A stretch of 64,000 nucleotides of DNA from Clytia hemisphaerica (lineage: Eukaryota; Cnidaria; Hydrozoa; Leptothecata; Clytiidae), in assembly GCA_902728285.1 (NCBI GenBank), contig CACVBU010000841.1:62001-126000 (forward strand), given 5' to 3'. This document shows, one piece after another, positions 47,001 to 55,594 of the stretch (positions within the stretch are counted from its first letter, which is position 1; every line of letters begins with the position of its first letter). The notes beneath the pieces were generated by a model. That model ran no database searches, was not told the DNA's origin, and saw nothing but the letters and a program-made list of their open reading frames with translations. The translations under genes were made by a program, and so were the position numbers.

Positions 47001-50000
47001 TTTTAGTGCATGGAATGCTTGCTTGATTTTCTAAATTATTATTCAAATTTAATTCTTACAAATAACTAGTGTGTGAAATAAATTCAATATTATAATTTTT
47101 TTGATTTTAGCAAAATAAGGTCGGTCGGGCCCGTAGAACAACAAATTAAATTGGTCTCGCCTTATAGCTAGAAAATACCCCGGGGTACATATCAGTCTAA
47201 ACAGGTTTCAATAGACCTTTTCATAAATTACGTCACGAACATCACTTGCCTCGTTTTGAAATTATTTTCATGGTGATTAACTCCCAGTGGATTTTATCAA
47301 AACTACTTTCTATTTATAAAAAAATTATTTAATGTCTCAAGGGACATAATCACCATGGTAATTGTTTGAATACGAGGCAAGTGATGTTCGTGACGTAATT
47401 TATGAAAAGGTCTATAGGATTTGTTTTAGCTTTTGAGTATAATGACTGTAAATGAGTAATAAGTATAAATGACTTTGAAGTTTGTTTATTTTGGACTTTT
47501 TCGATATTTTCAAGTTTTATTTTTGATCAAGCCTGAAGCAAAAACATTTTTTCTGTGATAGCATTTGGTAATGAGTGAATCTATTCTGTTCTAAAATTAT
47601 GTACTAATAATAGCTTCTCCTAGTTTTTTCACATCAATTATATTCACATAATATTGATTCAGATTGATTTTGCTAGCTTCATTGGGTTTGTTTTTATTAT
47701 ATTGTCAGTTTTCAGTCATTTTCTATTTTAGCACATGACATTTTTTGTGTTGTGTTGAAGAAAGAGTATTTCAATAATACAGTATATGGCCCCCAAAACG
47801 GAGACGGCCCCCTAAACGAAGGTTTTCATTAAAATGAAGATTCTAACTTGTAGATTTATCAGAATTAAACGATTTTTGTTTATTTTGAAAGAAAAGATAT
47901 AGCATCTTGAAGGTCAACCAATATTTTGGAGCCCTAGAATCAGCATTGACAAAACCAAAAATTCTAAATATGAGAAAAAGCAAAAAATCTTGGAATTCTA
48001 TTCCTATCACTTTGAGTTAATAATTTATAACAAAAAATTAACATTGTATATTAAATTTTTCGCTGAATCAGCAAAAACGGCAAATTCTGTAATTTTTTTG
48101 CAAAATATAGGAGAAAAATATCTTTAAAGCTTAATATTTTCAGTTTCAGTTAAGCCTTTTTTCTACAATTTTCACAGCTTATTCCATACATGAATGGAAC
48201 TATTTTCAAAAGAGATTTGTTTTCAAAAACTTGATTAAGAAGTTGTTAAATCAAAATTGTCATTTTGAAAATTTCTAAATTTTCAGTTTGGACTTTGCAA
48301 TATCGAAAATCTTGAAATATTTTATAAAAATCATAAATTTTACATCCATCGGGTCGTAAATTTAAGGGAAAACACAAATATGTTCATAGTTTTTCCACAT
48401 ATTACCACTGGGCTTAATAATTTGATTTTAACTACACCTCCGTTTTGGGGGCCCCAAACCTGCATTTTGACAATCAGGGGTATACTATAAAAATTTTATC
48501 AAATAAATTTATGCCCAAAACCCTCTAAATCATATTTCAAAACTATGGTCAAAATTTTGTATTCATATCTTAAAGATATCTCGAGAAATCGCTAAAATTT
48601 CAAACCTCCGTTTTGGGGGCCATTAGAAAAAAGCTCCCTATCTTCAAGCGATTGAAAAATATTGTTGAAATTGAAAATTTTGAAAAAGAACTTCCAGGAA
48701 ATAAAGTAGAGATGTTAAAGGTTTTCATGCAGCAAAAAATTTTGTAAAATCTCTTTTCCTCTAGATTTGAGAGAAATTTCAAATTTGATCGCCGTTTTGG
48801 GGGCCACATACTGTAGAGTTTTTTTGAAGTTTCTCTTAGTACCCTGTTTGTGTGGGAGGGGGTGGGTCCCCTTTAAACAGCTTTAAACTCAAATTTGTCA
48901 GATTGGTATTGGTACTAAATTAGGGGGTGGGTCCCATGATATTTTGTCAAATTCAAAAAGTCATGTTGGTATTGATACCAAATTAAGGGGGTGGGTTCCC
49001 CCTTTTTCTGAAAATTGTGATTTTCAAGTTGGTATCGATACCAAAATAAGGGGGTGGGTCCCCCCTTTTTCTGAAAATTATGATTTTCAAGTTGGTATCG
49101 ATACCAATTTTGGGGTGGTGGTGTTAACTTAGCTCAAAGGGTCAAAAGTCAGGTTTTTGGGCTATGGGTTGGTATTATAAATGTTGACCCCCCCCCCTGA
49201 GTGATTGGCTCATTAGTTTTTCCTGATTTTTTGCACAAAGATGTGTAACTATAAGCCCTTGAATGTGACGGAGCCCGATTTTTTGGGCAAATTTGGGCCA
49301 ATAACGGCTAAAAAACAGGTTTTTTGGACTTTTTGAAAAATTGGTTCATTACCTTTTTCTGATTTTTTGCATGAAAGTAGGTAAAAGATGGCTCAAGCAG
49401 ATTTTTTCAAAAACATTTTGTTGGCTCGAAAAACGCATGTTTATCTATAAGAATGGCTATTAATAAGCATACATCAATGTTCTTAGCCAAATTGCTCAAT
49501 TTTTTGATGAGATAGATGTTTTCTTTGCTCACAAACTCTTGAATATGAAAGAATATTTCAAGAGCATGAAGTTTTGGTTTCTAAACGTTTTTTTATAAGA
49601 AACAAACGACTAATCTTAATAGATCGTCCTGGCTCGTCACTATTTGTGTTCTGAAAGATTGTTTAATGCTCACGTTCACGTATATATCAATTATATATGT
49701 GTTAAATGAATAAACCAGGTAGGTCCATAAAAGTATCACTTGTTAATCCATTATTTATTATTTAAATGCCTGGAAGAAATTGAAGCGTAATTTATGTAGA
49801 AATAAAAGTTATTTCAATGTCAATAAATATATTTATTTAAATTATAGTAGTTTTTAGCCTCAAAGAAAGAAAACGGACATTTTTCAATATTTTGTTTGTA
49901 TAACCCTCTACCAGTCGAGGATATCCTGCATTTGCGGTATATGCGAAATATGTTGTAAGTCATATTTGGAAGTCATATCGAAAAGTCGCATGACAAAAAA

Positions 50001-53000
50001 TACAGATTAAAAGAAAATTTATTTTTGAAAAATTCTATCTACGGAAAAAAATACTTTGCATTAAAATGTTATGATGTTTTTCTGAAGCCATATGATCGAA
50101 TAAGTGCATTTAGGGCTCCTATGAAAGCTTATGCTACTTTCGAATTCCTTATATGAAGAAGTCGTTGCATTTTCTATACCGTAAATGCGGTATAAAATCG
50201 CAGAAAGAGCTCATACCGCAATTGCAGGATACCCCCGACTGTTGTCTACGGCCTTGAAGAAAACCTCTAATATTGTGACGAAGGGAAGTTAGGCGATTGG
50301 GGTCACCCTTTCGTTATTGAGGGGACCTCTCAGATCACTTATCTGTTCCTTCGATCAGGGTATCCCTTATTGGGGATAAGTCTATGGACACGTAGTAAAG
50401 GTACGCTAATAGATTTCAATCAACATCAATTCTGTTTCTCTATTTCCTCTTCTCGCTCATGTTTGCTCGCCTTATTAAGGGGTCTGGGCTCGAGGGCCTG
50501 AGCCCCACTATTGATATATATTCATCTTTCAGTTCATTAATATCGTGTTGGCTCAGTCCCAGTCTCTGCTTGCATTATTCATCAATGATTAGTTTACTAG
50601 CTTCACAATATTAATAGCTTAAAGATACTTAAATATTAACTCTCGAATGTGAAGAATGTTGAATGAATGAAGAATGTCCGAATTTTCATTTTCATTTTCG
50701 AATTCTTTGAAAAATTTTTAAAGCTTTAAATTTTTTTACTCGGTTTCAATGGGGTATTACTTTAAATTATATCTTTTTTCCTTTAAGGGAAATAATTAAC
50801 CAAAATGTATGGACTGCCACTCTTTTTGAAACAAAGTTTATTGCATTACACCATTATTTTAAGTTGGAAAAATCATTCTTTTTGTATAAGAGATATTTCT
50901 GAAAATGGAAATTCAAACTTTAAACACCCGATTGCTTGGGTTTCATCGAAACCGATGAAACCCAAGATCCCTAAAATGTGGGCGTAGAAACTACACATAA
51001 TAATTCTCAACTTGTGTATAAAAGATTGTTATATTCTGTCATTCCTTTCTTTATCATTCAGGAACTGGAAAGACTCCGGCTTGTAAAATCGGCTGCATAA
51101 ATCCTGTAGTCCACAATTTGGAGAGGACCAAGAAAAAGCAATTTGTATTCGACGAGCCATCATCAAGTGGAGTCTTTTCTTTGATATCGAATTCAAGCCA
51201 AGACTTTGTTCCCATCATATGTGTTGATGAAGCGTATACGTTTTTAAACGAAGTTTTCATCGGGAAGAAGGAGAGTATTTCCATGGATCGTCTATGCAAG
51301 TTGTATGATGGCGATTATTGGTACAAACTAAATGGAACTTCGGCAAAGAGAAGGGGTGTGGCAAGTGCCCGTGCAAGCATGTGTTGCCTGTTAACACCGA
51401 AAAAGTTTTTAGAACAGTTGTGGCCAAAAATCATCGACACCAACAACGGTCTTGCTGATCGTATCATGCTCTTCCACGTTCAGCAGGAGGAAAAAAGCTT
51501 GGAAGACATCGAAAAAATAGCAAATGAACTAGACACTGGCCCATTGAAAGACCTCACGGAAGTTTACAATTACATATATGACGAACACCACACAGATCAA
51601 CCGCCCAGGGTCTACCAGCTAGATCCTGAGGCGAAAACCATATTTTACGCTTTCAACAGGGCCCGGCTCTGTAATTCGGAAAATGTGGCACCCAAGATGA
51701 CTGCATCTAAAACAACCAAACAAATAATGAAGTTGACTCTGACCCTTCATATTCTTTATCATCGCCTTCGATGTGCCCTTAATCCGGAAATTCAGCATAC
51801 ACCAACACCACTACTGATTAAACCTGATATACTCAACAATGCTATATCACTCCATTCAACCCTTCAAGCTTATAGTGAGCTAGCAGCAACTGCAGTAAGT
51901 ATTTTATTTAAGTGTTATGAATGGCGGGATCCAGTAGCGTAGTGGGTCAAGACAGGGGAGACAAAATTAGAATTTTGGCTAAAGCTCCCCCTTGTAGGCC
52001 TATTTTGATTTTGGCTGAAAATGTAATGGTTCTGAGCTATGACCAACTGATATAGCGTCGGTAAACAGCCCGTTTTGGAGCGTAGATCTACGGCTTCCGC
52101 CGTCTAAGGGTTGATACCAATGGCTGGAACAGCCAACCTTTTCTTGAATTTCTCGAGCTGTACTTAATATTTTTTCATGGAATTTTTTGTGCCCGCTAAC
52201 GCAAAATGGAAATACCTAAAATGTGACAAAGCCTACGGATTTTTCCAAAACATATGACATGATTCCCAAGTGTATATTAAAGTTTATTCGCTTTAACTGT
52301 GCACTCATTTTTCTTACCATGTGGAAACCACTCTCAAGGGAATTTCTCTGATTAGGCAGACATGACTTCTACATAGTAGCAAAAAAGAGTGCACACTTAA
52401 AGCGAATTGACTTTAGTGATCACTAAACTGTCAATTATAGTAGTGATATTTTTGGAGTTGTGTTTGAAATGACGGTAATTGCATTACTCTCGGGTACTTA
52501 ATAGCCGCGGGGTTTGGAATAAGCGGGGGGGGGGGGGGGTTGGAAAAAATCTCACAACGTAATAAGCGGGGGGGGGGTTGGAATAAAAATGTCCTGGGTG
52601 GGAAATTTTTGAAAAGGAGGCTAATACATCAGAATTAGGACAAAAAAGGGAACTTTCAAAAACATTTTTCCAAAAATTAATGAGCGGGGGGGGGGGGTTG
52701 GAATAACAATGTCCTGGGTGGAAAATTTTCGAAAAATTAATTAGCAAGGGGGACGGCTATTAGGTATACCCGAGAGTATCAACTTTGACTTGGTCTAAGA
52801 TCTTATTTTTTGCGTTGATGTACGATGAATGAAATTGCGATTTGTCATCACAACATACAATATGTAAGCTGTGATTTTTATGGTAGAAAATATGCTGGAA
52901 AAACGGTTTTGGGCAATTTCTAAAGACTTCATCATTAGTTTTTCATGATATTTTGCTCAAAAAGGTGTGTGTTAGCAATGCTCAAATGACCTAGTAATTT

Positions 53001-54272
53001 GATTCCGTCCGAAAAAAAGAAAATTTGCCGCAAATCGCTATTTTCTGGTTCTCATTTTTCACATAAAATACTGTTGATAGCTCAGTCTTTTCAAAAAATT
53101 GCCGGAACAACCGATTGTCAACCTGGAAAAGCGGGCTTCCTTCAATTTGTCGATATTGCTCTTTCATTCGCTTTTTCGTTCGTTCGATCGTTCGTTCGTT
53201 TTCAGTGCCATTAATGTCTATATTTTCTTTCAATTGACTAACTTTCTTTATCAGATAGGTCAAATCAGTATCCAGCTTGTTTATCAAATGTTTCATATTT
53301 CTTGGCCTTAAATCACTCAAAAATACTGAAAAGTTTGATACTAAACAGTACAGACTTGGTGAAACACACACACAAGAACATTTCTACTTATGGAAGTGGT
53401 TCGACTCGATACTTTTTTTCCGGACACCTTGTACTGTTCAAAAAGGATAACATATCATAACCCCCGTTTTTTATTAAAAATTTGGAGATTTGATTTTTCA
53501 CAGAAAAGTGCTACCAAGGGGTATTTCGGGTCCCATATATACTGAAGGACTTTTCCGTTTGCTTTGAAATTTGACAACCTTCTTAACCTAAGGTTGAAAT
53601 ACCACTAGTGTAAAAATGAACGTTATAGCATGAGTAGAAAACAAGCTCAATTTGTTTAATCGCAAATTTAACCTCTAAAAATCGCTAATTTTCCAACCAA
53701 AAATACATTCAAATGTAGCGCTTTTAATTCTCTAAGACAAGCAAAAAAAATTTTTTTTGACTATCAAAAGTTACAGACATTTTCTTGTTTCCAACACTGC
53801 CAATTATATCCGAATACACTCTAGGAAAGATTTCTTTATTTTTTATATTTAGTGTGTCAAATTGAATACATCTGAGAGTGTGCGATTCGAAGTACTGATG
53901 ACAGATATTCAGGAGAAGATATTGTCCTTGCCTGGACCATTTCACAGTCGAAAAAGAATTTACAACTCCTATTCCTCGGCAAACAGACCCACCCCTGATC
54001 AAACCCAACAGGCAATGGAGAATTTACAAAGCCTCAAATTTGGATTTGTAAAAAAGATCGGAAAAGCACATGTCTTTTACAAGCAATTACCATCAAAAGT
54101 CATCGATTTTACGTCCAGTAAAATGACAGAAGAGGCGTACAAAATGGTTTTTGTATCAAAGGACCCTATCCCTACCAAAAAGTTTTATAAAAAGATGATC
54201 GATGAACACCCTCAAAAGGACCTTCTCTTAGTAGAAGATGGATTTCATCAGAGTGATGATGAAGCAGATTAA
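31782..54272 (+). CDS. DUF3987-like P-loop ATPase, three exons, 502 residues
   Basis: Exons: 31782-32037, 51062-51894, 53853-54272. Intron 1 (32038-51061, 19.0 kb) starts GTAAGA and ends TTCAG; intron 2 (51895-53852, 1,958 bp) starts GTAAGT and ends TATTTAG. Phases fit (1, then 0). The join rebuilds ASPGTGKTPA, a Walker A motif at 83-90 split inside the Gly86 codon. Walker B is IICVDEAY (D141, E142). MDRLCKLYDGDYWY follows, then RARASMCCLLTPKKF, typical of DUF3987 proteins seen in cnidarians and other invertebrates. Exon 3 encodes a winged-helix-like tail (AMENLQSLKFGFVKKIGKAH) ending in acidic residues. The family is distantly like phage and bacterial primase/helicase-associated ATPases; cellular role unknown. 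All exons are unbroken while the introns are full of transposon debris, which suggests selection on a host gene, though a domesticated transposon origin is possible. Confidence 0.85.
32557..32728. mobile_element. MITE, GGGCTCTTCC family, 172 bp, TSD AAT
   Basis: GGGCTCTTCCAG at the left and CTGGAAGAGCCC at the right, with further inner pairing (GGTGGACAACAG with CTGTTGTCCACC). AAT flanks both sides (32554-32556, 32729-32731). A 3-bp target duplication and G-rich ends suit a PIF/Harbinger-like non-autonomous element. Confidence 0.88.
32729..33943. other. Intron 1 sequence, no feature beyond simple repeats
   Basis: TCTATCTATCTA runs near 32750-32785 and GTGTGTGTGAGTGAG near 33202-33220; otherwise AT-rich intron with nothing recognised. 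Confidence 0.5.
33944..34665 (-). pseudogene. LINE reverse-transcriptase C-terminus (5'-truncated copy)
   Basis: A 223-residue minus-strand frame reads VVKDLGILMDSNCTFQKQI, VLYKSLVIPILEYCSVLWSP, LEDIQKSFLRKI and AVQGAKLFNAMPKSIRNLK, the typical C-terminus of jockey-group LINE polymerases, just after the catalytic motifs. Upstream the frame continues to about 34665 (RYTSPSGVEIETKD) and then stops matching, so this is a 5'-truncated insertion. It lies at the 3' side of another, more damaged LINE on the same strand (34670-36745) but differs from it in sequence, so the two are separate insertions. Confidence 0.85.
34670..36745 (-). pseudogene. Second LINE remnant: endonuclease to C-terminus, many breaks
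   Basis: Reading the minus strand from 36745: VISCVCYRPPKCSE, ADFNLPDIDW (endonuclease, about 36540-36400), reverse transcriptase with SGVPQGTVLCPLL, a small deletion, then DMPDSVKSKIALFADDTYLY (35312-35563), and a C-terminal part with YKTYVRPIIEYASAV (about 35105-35050). Frames shift repeatedly and several stops occur. The first part of the endonuclease is missing. Inert. Confidence 0.85.
36750..37066 (-). repeat. Probable BEL/Pao 3' LTR
   Basis: Begins TGTTAAGGCAG directly after a polypurine tract and ends near GGTTAGGTCA, with an AATAAA signal near its end. The partner LTR is missing, so the outer boundary is approximate. Confidence 0.5.
37042..37416 (-). pseudogene. BEL/Pao C-terminal DUF5641-like domain
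   Basis: WLNNDVDLKPGDIVLFTKQE, then VYQHGMVRQIEESHNGKVR and ETCRSVRSLVLI are the usual closing segments after the integrase of BEL/Pao pol. The stop lies about 24 bases inside the LTR, a normal arrangement for this group. Confidence 0.85.
37713..38347 (-). pseudogene. BEL/Pao integrase, zinc-binding and catalytic core
   Basis: In the first frame (38347-38072) HWNNLTAMHSGVEITWRYVL resembles the zinc-binding region. The second frame (38105-37713) has TQTDLAGPFLSYSEHHKR (first Asp), WLLVFCCATTTAVKIKVMD and LLVDEGSQLVKGCE (second Asp); the region of the third acidic residue follows near 37740. A frameshift separates the two near 38090. The enzyme would insert the cDNA. Confidence 0.88.
38689..39111 (-). 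repeat. In-frame triplication, 141-bp (47-residue) unit in BEL/Pao pol
   Basis: ATGGATGGTTTGGATGAGC recurs at 38689, 38830 and 38971. On the coding strand each unit reads VAQISLNAQERQHLKKES, RDEVRKEVID and FVCSSKP, joined by SIPDKVSPTLT. Copies are almost identical, so the expansion is recent relative to the element's decay. 141 is divisible by 3, so the frame is kept. The unit lies between the RNase H and integrase regions. Confidence 0.93.
39362..40150 (-). pseudogene. BEL/Pao end of reverse transcriptase and RNase H region
   Basis: Near 40055-40090 the minus strand reads VSNDVFVDDCLSGA, the catalytic double-Asp motif in BEL form. The main frame (39895-39362) then has LLSFIGLITPIIATMKLDLH and LEFGDASKNLICIAIYVRFK, the RNase H start. 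A frame change lies near 39780-39900. Confidence 0.85.
40162..40719 (-). pseudogene. BEL/Pao reverse transcriptase, N-terminal half
   Basis: YVDHVKNLPKDVQESFQASQ, then FIPWRAVWKESSISTPCRVV and FDASMPTASGFSLNDILAKD match the conserved opening of BEL/Pao reverse transcriptase. Further on, HTNVQQMYNSVKLHQSHW corresponds to the first catalytic region; its usual Asp appears changed to Asn, consistent with decay. The frame then breaks near 40240. Confidence 0.87.
40900..41590 (-). pseudogene. BEL/Pao aspartic protease (DUF1758-like) and linker
   Basis: LQTIKIDSRNYTIFYDTLLV (41578-41520; the usual catalytic Asp-Ser-Gly is changed here), VGGSKNLTRRGIYKISIRLS and the downstream linker with MVGMKYNRYFPEPVFQLPSG (about 41200-41140) and GIIGGPHKVFNRI match the BEL/Pao protease region and the segment before reverse transcriptase. 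Upstream of 41590 the frame no longer resembles BEL/Pao. Confidence 0.82.
41600..45460. other. Intron 1, repeat-derived AT-rich sequence
   Basis: TCCTGTATTTT recurs near 42220-42320. TGGTCTGTAAAATA recurs near 44275, 44460 and again at 57118, with variants at 43030 and 43320, so a dispersed repeat family lies here. C- and G-runs occur near 44530 and 44725. I see no gene. Confidence 0.45.
45464..46153 (+). pseudogene. Penelope-like element fragment with GIY-YIG endonuclease
   Basis: DEIEFLVSCFTDNGYDKDQL (about 45526-45580), IITLPWVLGLSPKFRK (45665-45712), SESYRKHGYKAVFKSSSDLK (shifted frame) and finally VSCKCEKRYVGETKLKVSTR, IQQHEK, NEHGLNQDDG (45806-46153) follow the C-terminal half of Penelope-like polymerases, ending in a GIY-YIG nuclease with YVGET and Arg/His motifs. 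At least three frame changes. The reverse-transcriptase core is absent. Confidence 0.88.
46640..46800. repeat. Minisatellite block A, GTTGGTAT...GGGGGTGGGT units
   Basis: Three units start with GTTGGTAT at 46650, 46706 and 46778 and carry GGGGGTGGGT(A/C)CCC. Block B at 48840-49180 has the same unit, so the array appears to have been split by later insertions. Confidence 0.75.
46817..47164. mobile_element. MITE, TIR (T)AGGCGAGxxCCAATTTAATT, 348 bp
   Basis: The left AGGCGAGGACCAATTTAATT...TCTACGGGC and the right GCCCGTAGA...AATTAAATTGGTCTCGCCT are inverted repeats of about 35 bases with a 2-base gap. No coding content. Target duplication not clear. Confidence 0.85.
47213..47413. mobile_element. 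ISL2EU-related MITE, 201 bp, perfect 42-bp TIRs, TSD AT
   Basis: The left AGACCTTTTCATAAATTACG and the reverse complement of the right end agree for 42 bases. AT flanks it (47211-47212, 47414-47415). The outer 18 bases resemble the end of the ISL2EU element at 24289. The inner GAACATCACTTGCCTCGT matches that element's inner repeat in inverted orientation, 17 of 18 bases. Confidence 0.9.
47778..48815. mobile_element. Tc1/mariner-like non-autonomous element, 1,038 bp
   Basis: Ends TACAGTATATGGCCCCCAAA(ACGG) and the complement of TACAGTATGTGGCCCCCAAA(ACGG): 24-base inverted repeats with one mismatch, the outer TA being the likely target duplication. The motif CCTCCGTTTTGGGGGCC also occurs inside, near 48440 and 48604, in the orientation of the right end. 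No transposase. Confidence 0.88.
48840..49185. repeat. Minisatellite block B, ~62-bp units
   Basis: GTTGGTAT(T/C)GATACC starts units at 48967, 49029 and 49091 (62 bases apart), with diverged units on both sides. Each has GGGGGTGGGTCCCC and TTTTTCTGAAAATT. The open frame 48944-49132 with repeated VGIDTK is a product of the repeat. Confidence 0.85.
49186..49911. other. Intron 1, AT-rich, nothing recognised
   Basis: Contains GATTTTTTGCA phrases repeated near 49230 and 49365; no supported feature. Confidence 0.45.
49912..50241. mobile_element. MITE, TIR CAGTCGRGGRTATCCTGCA, 330 bp
   Basis: The left CAGTCGAGGATATCCTGCAT and the complement of the right end CAGTCGGGGGTATCCTGCAA continue into TTGCGGTAT on both sides. 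An inner TACCGTAAATGCGGTA hairpin is also present. No coding content. Confidence 0.82.
50274..50607. repeat. Probable solo LTR, 334 bp, TSD ATAT
   Basis: Begins TGTGACGAAGG and ends AGCTTCACA, with TGTGA/TCACA inverted ends, and is flanked by ATAT on each side (50270-50273, 50608-50611). GC content and sequence differ from the surrounding AT-rich intron. No internal retrotransposon sequence adjoins it. It sits about 450 bp before exon 2 of the DUF3987-like gene. Confidence 0.55.
51062..51894 (+). CDS. DUF3987-like gene, exon 2 (ATPase core)
   Basis: Begins after the acceptor TTTATCATTCAG with GA-ACT-GGA-AAG-ACT, finishing the Walker A motif, and ends at CTGCA before GTAAGT. It carries Walker B and the DUF3987 core. 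The ATG at 51118 is internal, not the start. The open frame running past 51894 into the intron is not coding. Confidence 0.87.
52485..52778. mobile_element. MITE in intron 2, TIR TACTCTCGGGTA, 294 bp
   Basis: TACTCTCGGGTACTTAATAGCC at the left pairs with GGCTATTAGGTATACCCGAGAGTA at the right. Inside are three units of AAGCGGGGGG...TTGGAATAA and a repeated AATGTCCTGGGTGG. The G-runs may be assembly-sensitive. Confidence 0.8.
52779..53852. other. Rest of intron 2, nothing coding
   Basis: A short GTTCGTTCGATCGTTCGTTCG tract lies at about 53178-53200. The open frames near 53000-53370 show no recognisable protein. AT-rich to the acceptor at 53852. Confidence 0.45.
53853..54272 (+). CDS. DUF3987-like gene, exon 3 (C-terminal tail)
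   Basis: Acceptor TTTTATATTTAG, then TGT GTC AAA TTG in phase 0: 139 residues ending EDGFHQSDDEAD and a stop. It includes a small helix-turn-helix-like region that in this family closes the protein. No in-frame stop. Confidence 0.83.
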   Translation, partial: CVKLNTSESVRFEVLMTDIQEKILSLPGPFHSRKRIYNSYSSANRPTPDQTQQAMENLQSLKFGFVKKIGKAHVFYKQLPSKVIDFTSSKMTEEAYKMVFVSKDPIPTKKFYKKMIDEHPQKDLLLVEDGFHQSDDEAD

Positions 54273-54701
54273 TAATTTCTTTCTCTTATTCTTTGTTTGG
54301 ATTATCTACTTGATATTTGCTGGTCTATTGCTTATTTACATGATGGATATTGGTATTGATTTATAAACACAAAGTACGATGCTACCGCCCAATGCGATAT
54401 TCTTTCGTAAATATATATCGTATCACTGAAAATGAACTATCAATCTTGACATGATTTACTGTTAAACACTTTTCAAAGATGTGAAACTTACTGTAACTTT
54501 TAAAACACTTTACACTTACAATCGCCATTGGTTTTGCTTAAATTAACAAAACGATTTCTGAGCTATGGACTCTGTGTTCTCCTTTTGAAACATTTTGACG
54601 AGAATTGTGCTTTTTATTCCCAGCTATTCTTACGTTTTTAGTCTCGTGTAGGTTTAAGAGATTGGCTGCGTTTAGACCATAAAGTTTAAGATAGTGCAGT
54701 G

Positions 54702-54969
54702 TACCTTAAAGGAACTAATTTTCGCGGTAACTAATTTTCGGGGAACTAGTTTTCGCGGGAACTAATTTTCGCGTTTTTGGGTGTCTACCGCGAAAATTAG
54801 TTCCGGGAAATGGAAGTTTTACTAGAAATCCTTAAAAACCCGTAGGAAAATGAAAGAATTTAGGCAAAAAGTGGGTGTCTACCGCGAAAAAGAGTTCCGC
54901 AAAAAGCGCCAATTTCTTACCCTCGTACCGCAAAAAATAAGTTCCGCGAAAATTAGCTCCCTTAAGGTA
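54702..54969. mobile_element. MITE with CTAATTTTCGCGG repeats, 268 bp
   Basis: TACCTTAAAGGAACTAATTTTCGCGG at the left pairs with CGCGAAAATTAGCTCCCTTAAGGTA at the right. AACTAATTTTCG occurs four times at the left, and complements (CCGCGAAAATTAGTTCC, CCGCGAAAAAGAGTTCC) inside. The unit GTGTCTACCGCGAAAA occurs twice. Non-coding. A GGCTGCGTTTAGACCA repeat end sits just outside at about 54664. Confidence 0.85.
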
Positions 54970-55507
54970 GTCTCTATATGATAACCCCTTGAAGGTTCGA
55001 GTTATGGTGGAGACGCTCAATTCAGTAAGTAGTACACTACTAAGTTGTTATAGGAATTCATTTCTAATTATCATCGATTAAATCTCGTCTTGGAAGTTTT
55101 GTATGAATGACCTCTCGGGGAATCTCTTTGTAAAATCTTGATTTATGCTCGCGAGAGAATTGCATTTTTTTGGAAAAAGATTCATAAGGTTCAAAGAGGT
55201 TCAACCAAAAACCAGCCTATTTTAATCAGAATTTTATGGTCTTCCAATGGTTATAACAAGAATTTCAGAAACGTCTTACTAGTATAGTTGAGCTATGACT
55301 GGTCAATGTTTGGGCCCAGAAAGACAATTTATCTTGTATATATTTATTTCTAACGAGAACGCCATAGCACCATATTTGAAATCAGCCAAGTTCAAAAGCT
55401 TCAGAAATTTATCTTCACTTTTTTGTTCTCCATTCTCCATATCTTCATTTTCGAATTATTTAAAAAAGTTTAAAGCCTTAAATTATTCTACTCAGAATTA
55501 CCTTTTC

Positions 55508-55510
<3 letters not shown>

Positions 55511-55590
<80 letters not shown>
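55511..55590 (+). repeat. (TC)40 microsatellite
   Basis: Forty uninterrupted TC units. It opens a long Ser/Leu frame (55295-55651) that is not a gene. Confidence 0.98.

Positions 55591-55594
<4 letters not shown>

Noticed and set aside
46500..49185. Regularly spaced repeats considered as a CRISPR-like array
   Set aside because: Units are contiguous minisatellite repeats without unique spacers, in animal DNA.
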